Source: Alphaproteobacteria bacterium
GTDB taxonomy: Bacteria; Pseudomonadota; Alphaproteobacteria; Zavarziniales; Zavarziniaceae
DNA: 6,277 bases
Assembly: GCA_021774355.1 (NCBI GenBank)
Contig: JAJFJE010000160.1
Coordinates: 1 to 6,277 of the forward strand
Direction: 5' to 3'
Position 1 is the first letter of the stretch; each line of letters begins with the position of its first letter. This document shows, piece after piece, positions 1 through 4,402 of this stretch. The notes beneath the pieces are model-generated. The model was not told where the DNA came from, did no database searches, and saw only the letters and a program-made list of their open reading frames with translations. A program made the translations under genes and the position numbers.

Positions 1-246
1 ATGGTGGCGGCGGGCGAGTGGCGCGACTATGCCCTGGCCGACGGGCCCGAGGTCGCCGTCTTCGCCGTCCACCGGCGCAGTTCCGAACAGCCGCTCTACC
101 GGATCGAGAAATGCCCGGCCCTGGCCCGCCGCCAGGGCGCCTTCGCCGTCGTCGCGACCGGCGGGCGGGTCCTCAAGCGCGGCCCGAGCCTGGACGCCGT
201 GCTCGCCATCCTCGAACGCAAATTGCTGAAACTGGTCGATTCGTGA
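1..246 (+). CDS. DUF2794-family protein, C-terminal part (5' end outside window)
   Basis: The frame is open from the first base to the TGA at 244-246 and gives 81 residues. The sequence matches what I know of the alphaproteobacterial DUF2794 family: a start like MVAAGEWRDYAL, then PLYRIEKCPALARRQGAF, then a closing segment with LKRGPSLDAVLAILERKL. In that family the MVAAGEWRDYA block follows a residue pair such as GR and lies inside the protein, after roughly 30-40 N-terminal residues. The ATG at position 1 is therefore most likely an internal methionine and the true start lies upstream. The family has no established function. The visible part is soluble, with no membrane segment, and looks like alternating beta strands ending in an amphipathic helix. 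Recognition is from memory of family members; a DUF2794 profile search would settle it. Confidence 0.72.
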   Translation: MVAAGEWRDYALADGPEVAVFAVHRRSSEQPLYRIEKCPALARRQGAFAVVATGGRVLKRGPSLDAVLAILERKLLKLVDS

Positions 247-286
247 CCATAGTGCCGCAGTGACTTGCGCTTTGGCGCGGGCAATG

Positions 287-297
287 CTGCAATGCAA
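287..297. promoter_or_regulatory. Inverted repeat CTGC-N3-GCAA, possible operator
   Basis: CTGC at 287-290, AAT, then GCAA at 294-297 contain a perfect TGC-N3-GCA palindrome. GCAAT occurs three times nearby, at 281-285, 289-293 and 294-298. The site lies 25-35 bases before the small ORF, in an AT-richer pocket. It overlaps a weak promoter-like pair: TTGCGC at 265-270, then 17 bases, then TGCAAT at 288-293. As I recall, PhaR, the polyhydroxyalkanoate regulator of alphaproteobacteria, binds CTGC-N3-GCAG, which this matches at all but the last base. Assigning it to PhaR is inference only. Confidence 0.25.
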
Positions 298-310
298 TAT
301 GAATGGTGTC

Positions 311-317
311 GAGGAAG
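311..317 (+). promoter_or_regulatory. Ribosome binding site deciding the start of the 82-residue ORF
   Basis: GAGGAAG lies 4 bases before the ATG at 322. No comparable purine run precedes the upstream TTG at 265 in the same frame, so the site selects 322 as the start. Confidence 0.7.
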
Positions 318-321
318 CAAA

Positions 322-570
322 ATGCTGGATCCCTGGTTCGAAGCGACAATGTTGGCAATCGAGGCCCAGCAGGTGATTGGTCTGCGCCTGATCAAACTGG
401 CCCGGGGCGGGACCAACGCCCATAGCGAGGCACAGCGCATGGTCAGCGAGAAACTCAGCGCCGGCTTCGACGCCGCCCAGACCCTGATGGCCGGCGGCAC
501 CCCGGCCGAGGTGATCGACCGCTGCCGCAAGGTGGTGGCCGCCAACGCCGAGCGCCTGTCCCAGGGCTGA
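322..570 (+). CDS. Small uncharacterised helical protein (82 residues), phasin-like in character
   Basis: The start at ATG 322 is chosen because GAGGAAG sits 4 bases upstream. The frame could extend to a TTG at 265, but that adds a segment from the intergenic region with no binding site. The protein begins MLDPWFEATMLAIEAQQVIG and appears mostly alpha-helical. A first helix (about residues 4-27) is rich in aliphatic residues. A GG turn follows, then a helix containing EAQRMVSEKLSAGFDAAQTL (about 36-55), and a last basic helix (about 61-78) with one cysteine. It has no signal peptide or clear transmembrane segment. I recall similar short proteins with the EAQ..I..R and RMVSEK motifs in other alphaproteobacteria, where they carry only vague names. 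The spacing of EAQ, AAQ and small residues recalls phasins, which coat polyhydroxyalkanoate granules, but that link is weak. The codon pattern is that of a real high-GC gene. The function is unknown. Confidence 0.75.
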   Translation: MLDPWFEATMLAIEAQQVIGLRLIKLARGGTNAHSEAQRMVSEKLSAGFDAAQTLMAGGTPAEVIDRCRKVVAANAERLSQG

Positions 571-598
571 ACCGGGCCCTGCCTGCCGTCCGGCCTGA

Positions 599-614
599 GG
601 GGCGCTGCCGCCCC
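599..614 (+). terminator. Perfect GC hairpin after the small ORF, terminator-like but without a T-run
   Basis: GGGGCG at 599-604, loop CTGC, and CGCCCC at 609-614 form a perfect six-pair stem starting 29 bases after the stop codon at 568-570. The following bases are AGTTGACA, so the U-tract of a standard intrinsic terminator is missing. It could be a weak terminator, a 3'-end stabiliser or a Rho-assisted end. Its place directly in front of a TTGACA element fits a boundary between two transcription units. Confidence 0.35.
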
Positions 615-616
615 AG

Positions 617-646
617 TTGACAAGGCCGCCGCCCTGGACCATTGTG
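617..646 (+). promoter_or_regulatory. Candidate promoter for the ffh-rplS cluster
   Basis: TTGACA at 617-622 is an exact match to the housekeeping -35 consensus, which is rare by chance in such GC-rich DNA. At 17-18 bases spacing the -10 position reads CATTGT or ATTGTG (640-646), a poor match to TATAAT, although alphaproteobacterial -10 boxes are often degenerate. Transcription from here would give ffh a leader of about 115 bases. The -35 is convincing and the -10 is not. Confidence 0.4.
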
Positions 647-658
647 CCGCCTCTTCGA

Positions 659-743
659 CGGATTTAGGATCCGCCGCGCCTGAGGGTGTCCGCCGGTCAG
701 CGATGGTTCGCTCGCCGGCGCCCTTTCCGTTTGTCCGCCGGCG
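659..743 (+). other. Structured leader region upstream of ffh with alternative hairpins
   Basis: This is part of the 197-base gene-free stretch 571-767. A small hairpin pairs CGGAT (659-663) with ATCCG (669-673). A larger one pairs CGCCGG (691-696) with CCGGCG (715-720) and, inside it, AGCGA (699-703) with TCGCT (708-712) around a TGGT loop. The self-complementary octamer CGCCGGCG occurs twice, at 713-720 and 736-743; these copies can pair with each other, which would exclude the 691-720 hairpin. The decamer TGTCCGCCGG is repeated directly at 687-696 and 732-741. No short ORF with a good start or known riboswitch is apparent. High GC content makes chance pairing likely, so regulation is only a possibility. 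Confidence 0.3.
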
Positions 744-767
744 TGGCGCTCCGACCTTGGGACGCTG

Positions 768-2162
768 ATGTTCGAGAGCCTGTCTGATCGCCTGTCCGAC
801 GTCTTCGGGCGCCTCACCAAGCGGGGGGCGCTGACCGATTCCGATGTCGTCGAGGCCCTGCGCGAGGTCCGCCTGGCCCTGCTGGACGCCGATGTGGCGC
901 TGCCGGTGGTCAAGGATTTCGTCGCTGCGGTCAAGGACAAGGCGGTCGGCCAGGACGTGCTGCGCTCGGTGACGCCGGGCCAGATGGTGGTCAAGCTGGT
1001 CCATGACCATCTGATCGCGGTGCTGGGCGGCGACGCCGATCCCGAGATCGACCTCAATGCCCCGGCCCCGGTTGCCCTGATGATGGTCGGGCTGCAAGGC
1101 TCGGGCAAGACCACGACCACGGCCAAGCTGGCCCAGCGGCTGACCCGGCGGGACCGCAAGAAGGTCCTGATGGCCTCGCTCGATACCCGTCGGCCGGCCG
1201 CCCAGGAACAGCTCAAGGTGCTGGGCGAGCAGGCCGGCGTCGCCACCCTGCCGATCATCGCGGGGCAGCAGCCGGTGGCCATCGCCGCGCGCGCCCTGCA
1301 GGCCGCCCGGCTTGGCGGCTATGACGTGGTCCTGCTCGACAGCGCCGGCCGGCTTCATGTCGACGAGGCCCTGATGGCCGAGATCGATGCGGTCAAGCGC
1401 GTCGCCGGCCCGCACGAGACGATCCTGGTGGCCGACAGCCTGACCGGCCAGGACGCGGTCACCGTGGCCCGCCAGTTCCACGAGCGGATCGGCCTGACCG
1501 CCATTGCACTGACCCGCATCGACGGCGACGGCCGCGGCGGCGCAGCCCTGTCCATGCGCGCCGTCACCGGCGTGCCGATCAAGCTGATGGGCACCGGCGA
1601 ACAGCTCGACAAGCTGGAAAGCTTCCACGCCGACCGCATCGCCAGCCGCATCCTGGGCATGGGCGATATTGTCAGCCTGGTCGAGCGGGCGGCCGAGACG
1701 ATCGAGGCCGACGACGCCGAGCGGATGGCCAAGAAACTGGCCAAGGGCAAGTTCGACCTGGAAGACCTGGCCCAGCAGCTGAAGCAGATGCGCAAGATGG
1801 GCGGCCTGGAGGGCCTGATGGCCATGCTGCCGGGTGTCGCCAAGGCCAAGGACCAGATGGCCAAGGCCAATCTGAACGACAAGGCGATCAAGCGCCAGGA
1901 GGCGATCATTTCGTCGATGACCCCCCTGGAGCGGGGCAATCCCCAGATCATCCACGCCAAGCGCAAGCTGCGCATCGCCGGCGGCTCCGGGACCTCGGTC
2001 CAGGAGGTCAACAAGCTCCTGAAACAGCACCAGCAGATGGCCGATATGATGAAGCGCATGGCCAAGCTGGGCAAGAAGGGGATGATGCGCGGCGGCTTTC
2101 CCTTTGGCGGCCCGGGCGGTCCCGGCGGCGGCTTCGGCGGCCCCGGCAATCCCTTCGGCTGA
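768..2162 (+). CDS. ffh: Signal recognition particle protein Ffh (SRP54 homologue, GTPase)
   Basis: Ffh binds 4.5S RNA to form the signal recognition particle. It captures hydrophobic signals on nascent chains and docks with FtsY to deliver ribosomes to the membrane. The protein is 464 residues, close to the family norm. It opens with MFESLSDRLSDVFGRL and has an N domain (about 1-85) and a G domain (about 100-300). GTPase motifs are visible: P-loop GLQGSGKT at 108-115, DTRRPAAQEQL at 139-149, DSAGR at 191-195 (usually DTAGR), TRID at 249-252 and GTGEQLDKLE at 275-284. The methionine-rich M domain follows (about 320-440), with the RNA-binding segment RKLRIAGGSG at 399-408. The last 24 residues are a Gly/Pro/Phe-rich tail. 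The start ATG 768 gives the expected N terminus, although only a weak GGGA precedes it. It heads the conserved ffh-rpsP-rimM-trmD-rplS cluster. The identification is secure. Confidence 0.97.
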   Translation: MFESLSDRLSDVFGRLTKRGALTDSDVVEALREVRLALLDADVALPVVKDFVAAVKDKAVGQDVLRSVTPGQMVVKLVHDHLIAVLGGDADPEIDLNAPAPVALMMVGLQGSGKTTTTAKLAQRLTRRDRKKVLMASLDTRRPAAQEQLKVLGEQAGVATLPIIAGQQPVAIAARALQAARLGGYDVVLLDSAGRLHVDEALMAEIDAVKRVAGPHETILVADSLTGQDAVTVARQFHERIGLTAIALTRIDGDGRGGAALSMRAVTGVPIKLMGTGEQLDKLESFHADRIASRILGMGDIVSLVERAAETIEADDAERMAKKLAKGKFDLEDLAQQLKQMRKMGGLEGLMAMLPGVAKAKDQMAKANLNDKAIKRQEAIISSMTPLERGNPQIIHAKRKLRIAGGSGTSVQEVNKLLKQHQQMADMMKRMAKLGKKGMMRGGFPFGGPGGPGGGFGGPGNPFG

Positions 2163-2201
2163 CGCAATTTTCACCCATCACCGAGCGATAGAGACAATTC
2201 C

Positions 2202-2210
2202 GAGGAAGGA
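2202..2210 (+). promoter_or_regulatory. Strong ribosome binding site of rpsP
   Basis: GAGGAAGGA ends 6 bases before the ATG at 2217. It lies in the 54-base, comparatively AT-rich gap between ffh and rpsP, in which I see no convincing promoter or terminator. The strength suits a highly expressed ribosomal protein gene. Confidence 0.75.
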
Positions 2211-2216
2211 TCACCA

Positions 2217-2573
2217 ATGGCACTGACTATTCGCCTGTCCCGTGGCGGGGCCAAGAAGCGCCCCTATTACCGCATCGTCGTGGCCAACAGCCGGGCCCCG
2301 CGGGATGGCCGCTTCATCGAGCGGCTGGGGACCTATAACCCGCTGCTGCCGGCCGATCATGCCGAACGTGTCACCCTGGTGGCCGAGCGGATTCAGTACT
2401 GGCTGTCCCAGGGCGCCCAGCCCTCCGAACGGGTCGCCCGCTTCATCGGCGTGGCCGGCCTGGCGCCGATGCCGGTGCGGGCCGAGCGGCCGACCAAGTC
2501 GGCCCCCAAGGCCAAGGCGCAAGAGCGGGCCAAGGCCGAGGCCGCCGCGGCCGCCAAGGCCGCCGAGGCCTGA
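2217..2573 (+). CDS. rpsP: Small-subunit ribosomal protein bS16
   Basis: S16 is a primary component of the 30S subunit that binds 16S rRNA in the 5' and central domains and is needed for assembly. The N terminus carries the family signature, from IRLSRGGAKKRPYYRIVVAN at residues 5-24 to GRFIERLGTYNPL at 31-43. The globular domain ends near residue 85. The protein is 118 residues, against about 82 in E. coli. The extra length is a Lys/Ala-rich tail (about 90-118) with repeated KA and AA units. Such tails are common in alphaproteobacterial S16 and are probably disordered or helical on the ribosome surface. The start is fixed by the ribosome binding site at 2202-2210. The gene lies 54 bases after ffh and 11 bases before rimM. 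Confidence 0.96.
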   Translation: MALTIRLSRGGAKKRPYYRIVVANSRAPRDGRFIERLGTYNPLLPADHAERVTLVAERIQYWLSQGAQPSERVARFIGVAGLAPMPVRAERPTKSAPKAKAQERAKAEAAAAAKAAEA

Positions 2574-2584
2574 GACGACCGGCC

Positions 2585-3190
2585 ATGGCCCATGCCGTCC
2601 GCGCGCCAGACCCTGCCCCCGGGACCATGACGGCCCCGACGGGACAAGTGTGCCTGGGCGTCGTGGCGGCGGCCCACGGGGTGCGCGGCGAGGTCAAGCT
2701 GAAGAGCTTCACCGCCGAGCCCGAGGCGATCGGTGCCTATGGACCCCTGACCACCGAGCGGGGCGAGATCCTGCGCCTCGCCGGACTGCGCCGCCAGGGC
2801 GATGCACTGGTCGCCCGGATCCAGGGGATTGCCAGCCGGGACGCCGCCGAACGGTTGCGCGGACAGAAGCTCTATGTGCCGCGGGCGGCCCTGCCGGAAC
2901 CCGCGGCGGACGAGTTCTACCATGCCGACCTGGTGGGCCTGACGGTCCGGGACGTGGCCGGTGAGACGGTCGGACGGCTGGTGGCGATCCAGGATTTTGG
3001 TGCCGGCGACCTGCTGGAGATCGCCTTGGCCGCGGGCGGCACGGCCTTCCTGCCCTTCACCCGCGACCTGGTCCCGCTGGTCGAACCGGCGGCCGGCCGG
3101 GTGACCGTCGCGCCGCCCGCCGATTGGCTGGCCGAGCCGCCGGCCGAGGCGCGCCCGGCGGCCGACGGGGCTGGGGAGGAGCCGTCATGA
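2585..3190 (+). CDS. rimM: Ribosome maturation factor RimM
   Basis: RimM binds ribosomal protein S19 and helps mature the head of the 30S subunit and its 16S rRNA. In this 201-residue reading, an N-terminal RimM beta-barrel (about 21-100) contains LGVVAAAHGVRGEVKLKSF at 24-42. A C-terminal PRC-barrel (about 108-182) contains FYHADLVGL at 111-119, GDLLEI at 141-146 and LPFTRDLVPLV at 156-166. The last 20 residues are Ala/Pro/Glu-rich. The start is uncertain. ATG 2585 lies 11 bases after rpsP. ATG 2627 would give 187 residues beginning MTAPTGQV, nearer the usual length, because conservation begins only around residue 21. Neither start has a good ribosome binding site, and translation may be coupled to rpsP. 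The stop TGA at 3188-3190 overlaps the trmD start as ATGA. Confidence 0.93.
   Translation: MAHAVRAPDPAPGTMTAPTGQVCLGVVAAAHGVRGEVKLKSFTAEPEAIGAYGPLTTERGEILRLAGLRRQGDALVARIQGIASRDAAERLRGQKLYVPRAALPEPAADEFYHADLVGLTVRDVAGETVGRLVAIQDFGAGDLLEIALAAGGTAFLPFTRDLVPLVEPAAGRVTVAPPADWLAEPPAEARPAADGAGEEPS
3173..3181 (+). promoter_or_regulatory. Ribosome binding site deciding the trmD start, inside rimM
   Basis: GGGGAGGAG lies 5 bases before ATG 3187, within the last codons of rimM. It rules against an in-frame upstream start at 3124, which would add 21 Gly/Arg/Ala-rich residues unlike any TrmD N terminus. Confidence 0.8.
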
Positions 3191-3939
3191 GCGCCTGGAC
3201 GGCCAAGGTCCTGACCCTGTTTCCGGCCATGTTCCCCGGGCCGCTGGGCCATTCCCTGGCGGGCACGGCGCTCGCCGACGGGCTGTGGGCGCTGGACGCT
3301 GTCGATCTGCGCGGCTTTGCCGAGAACCGCCACGGCGCGGTCGACGATACCCCGGCCGGCGGCGGTCCGGGCATGGTGCTGCGGGCCGATATTGCCGCCC
3401 GCGGGATCGATGCCCTGCGCGCCGCCCTGCCGGAGGCGCCGGCCATCTACCTGACCCCCCGCGGCGCGCCGCTGACCCAGGAGCGGGTGCGCCGGCTGGC
3501 TGCCGGCCCCGGGGTCGTGCTGCTGTGCGGCCGCTTCGAAGGCGTCGACGAGCGCCTGGTGGAAAGCCGCGGGCTGGAAGAAATCTCCCTGGGCGACTTC
3601 GTCCTGTCCGGCGGCGAGCCGGCGGCGATCGCCCTGATCGATGCCGTGGTCCGGCTCCTGCCCGGGGTCATGGGCGCGACGGAAACGCTCGACGAAGAAA
3701 GCTTCGACGGCGACCTTTTGGAATACCCCCAGTTTACCCGGCCGCGCGAATGGGAAGGCCGCGCGGTGCCCGAGGTCCTGCTCTCCGGCCATCACGGACG
3801 CATCGCCCAGTGGCGGCGCGCCGAGGCCGAGCGGGCGACCCGGGAACGGCGCCCCGATCTCTGGTCCCGCTACCTGGCACGGCGGGACAGCCTGACACAC
3901 TCAACAGACAGCACCGTTTGGAAAGGATCCCAATCATGA
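3187..3939 (+). CDS. trmD: tRNA (guanine-37-N1)-methyltransferase TrmD
   Basis: TrmD uses S-adenosylmethionine to methylate N1 of G37, next to the anticodon, in tRNAs reading CNN-type codons, which prevents +1 frameshifting. It works as a dimer with a SPOUT-class trefoil knot. The protein is 250 residues, the usual length. Motifs: LTLFPAMFPGPL at 9-20, HGAVDDTPAGGGPGMVL at 49-65, YLTPRGAPL at 88-96, CGRFEGVDER at 114-123, the knot loop EISLGDFVLSGGEPAAIALI at 132-151, and the C-terminal tRNA-binding part with LLEYPQFTRP at 177-186 and VPEVLLSGHHGRIAQWR at 194-210. The acidic residue in LLEYP is Glu, where gamma-proteobacterial enzymes have Asp. The final 17 or so residues (from DSLTHST) lie beyond the recognisable domain and overlap the rplS signals. 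Both ends overlap neighbours by ATGA, which suggests coupled translation. Confidence 0.96.
   Translation: MSAWTAKVLTLFPAMFPGPLGHSLAGTALADGLWALDAVDLRGFAENRHGAVDDTPAGGGPGMVLRADIAARGIDALRAALPEAPAIYLTPRGAPLTQERVRRLAAGPGVVLLCGRFEGVDERLVESRGLEEISLGDFVLSGGEPAAIALIDAVVRLLPGVMGATETLDEESFDGDLLEYPQFTRPREWEGRAVPEVLLSGHHGRIAQWRRAEAERATRERRPDLWSRYLARRDSLTHSTDSTVWKGSQS
3920..3927 (+). promoter_or_regulatory. rplS ribosome binding site inside the trmD 3' end
   Basis: GGAAAGGA ends 8 bases before ATG 3936 and lies entirely within trmD coding sequence. It allows rplS to initiate on its own instead of depending only on ribosomes finishing trmD. Confidence 0.7.
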
Positions 3940-4316
3940 ACATCATCGATGTGATCGAGCAGGAGCAGATCGCCGCGGCGACTGCCGGCAAGACCATCCC
4001 GGATTTCGGCCCGGGCGACACCGTCAAGGTCAATGTCAAGGTCGTCGAAGGCACGCGCGAGCGCATCCAGGCCTTCGAAGGGGTCTGCATCGCCCGCAAC
4101 CATAAGGGCATCAACGCCTCCTTCACGGTGCGCAAGATCTCCTATGGCGAAGGCGTCGAGCGGGTCTTCCCGCTCTATTCGCCGCGGGTCGACTCGATCC
4201 AGCTGATCCGCCGCGGCAAGGTCCGGCGGTCCAAGCTCTATTATCTGCGCGAGCGTCGCGGCAAATCGGCACGCATCGCCGAGAAGACCGATCGTCGCGA
4301 CAAGAACGAAGGCTGA
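3936..4316 (+). CDS. rplS: Large-subunit ribosomal protein bL19
   Basis: L19 sits at the interface of the 50S and 30S subunits and contributes to intersubunit bridging. The protein is 126 residues, slightly longer than the roughly 115 of E. coli. It begins MNIIDVIEQEQIA, continues with PDFGPGDTVKVNVKVVEG (about 22-39), and carries the family signature RRGKVRRSKLYYLRERRGKS near residues 90-109. A short charged C-terminal extension rich in Lys, Arg and Asp follows. The start ATG 3936 is supported by GGAAAGGA at 3920-3927 and by the standard N terminus; the ATG overlaps the trmD stop as ATGA. The same frame is open far upstream across trmD, but that is out-of-frame shadow. rplS is last in the ffh cluster. 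Confidence 0.96.
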   Translation: MNIIDVIEQEQIAAATAGKTIPDFGPGDTVKVNVKVVEGTRERIQAFEGVCIARNHKGINASFTVRKISYGEGVERVFPLYSPRVDSIQLIRRGKVRRSKLYYLRERRGKSARIAEKTDRRDKNEG

Positions 4317-4326
4317 GAGGCGGTTG

Positions 4327-4369
4327 CGCGCCCTGGATGGCCAGGCCGGCCGGGTCGGGGACGCGTTTT
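4327..4369 (+). terminator. Possible intrinsic terminator between rplS and leuC
   Basis: CGCG-CCC (4327-4333) can pair with GGG-A-CGCG (4358-4365) with one bulged A, followed directly by TTTT (4366-4369) and then G. Inside it, CCTGG (4332-4336) and CCAGG (4341-4345) offer a competing five-pair hairpin. The T-run is short and the loop is long, so this may be a partial terminator or chance pairing. It is the only candidate separating the ribosomal cluster from the leucine genes. Confidence 0.3.
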
Positions 4370-4382
4370 GCTGCGGGTGAGC

Positions 4383-4393
4383 AAGGGTAAGGA
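4383..4393 (+). promoter_or_regulatory. Ribosome binding region of leuC (two possible starts)
   Basis: AAGGG at 4383-4387 is 6 bases before ATG 4394. AAGGA at 4389-4393 is 9 bases before ATG 4403. Both spacings are workable, so the site alone does not decide; the protein family favours 4403. Confidence 0.5.
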
Positions 4394-4402
4394 ATGGGCG
4401 AG

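Noticed and set aside
265..321. TTG start extending the small ORF to 101 residues
   Set aside because: It has no ribosome binding site, while ATG 322 has GAGGAAG at good spacing; the added residues come from intergenic DNA.
571..767. A 4.5S (SRP) RNA gene upstream of ffh
   Set aside because: I looked for the conserved GGTCAGGTCCGGAA-type core and its matching AGCAG-containing strand and did not find them; the hairpins present do not fit the SRP RNA fold.
96..2174. 692-codon open frame on the - strand
   Set aside because: It is antisense to ffh and the two upstream genes. Its translation is a His/Gln/Gly/Asp/Leu-rich composition typical of the mirror of GC-biased codons, with no recognisable domain and no ribosome binding site. 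The + strand genes are certain.
2163..2216. Promoter or terminator in the ffh-rpsP gap
   Set aside because: TTTTCA and GATAGA are present but spaced 13 bases apart, and there is no stem before the TTTT at 2168-2171. The gap is best read as an rpsP leader with a ribosome binding site.
2242..2964. 240-codon + strand frame across rpsP and rimM
   Set aside because: It is an Arg/Pro-rich frame-shifted shadow of two clear genes.
2917..3900. 327-codon open frame on the - strand
   Set aside because: It is antisense to rimM and trmD, with no family resemblance; it arises from low stop frequency in high-GC DNA.
3285..3935. Upstream extension of the rplS frame
   Set aside because: It is an Arg/Gly/Pro-rich shadow of trmD; L19 starts at ATG 3936 with its own ribosome binding site and the standard N terminus.
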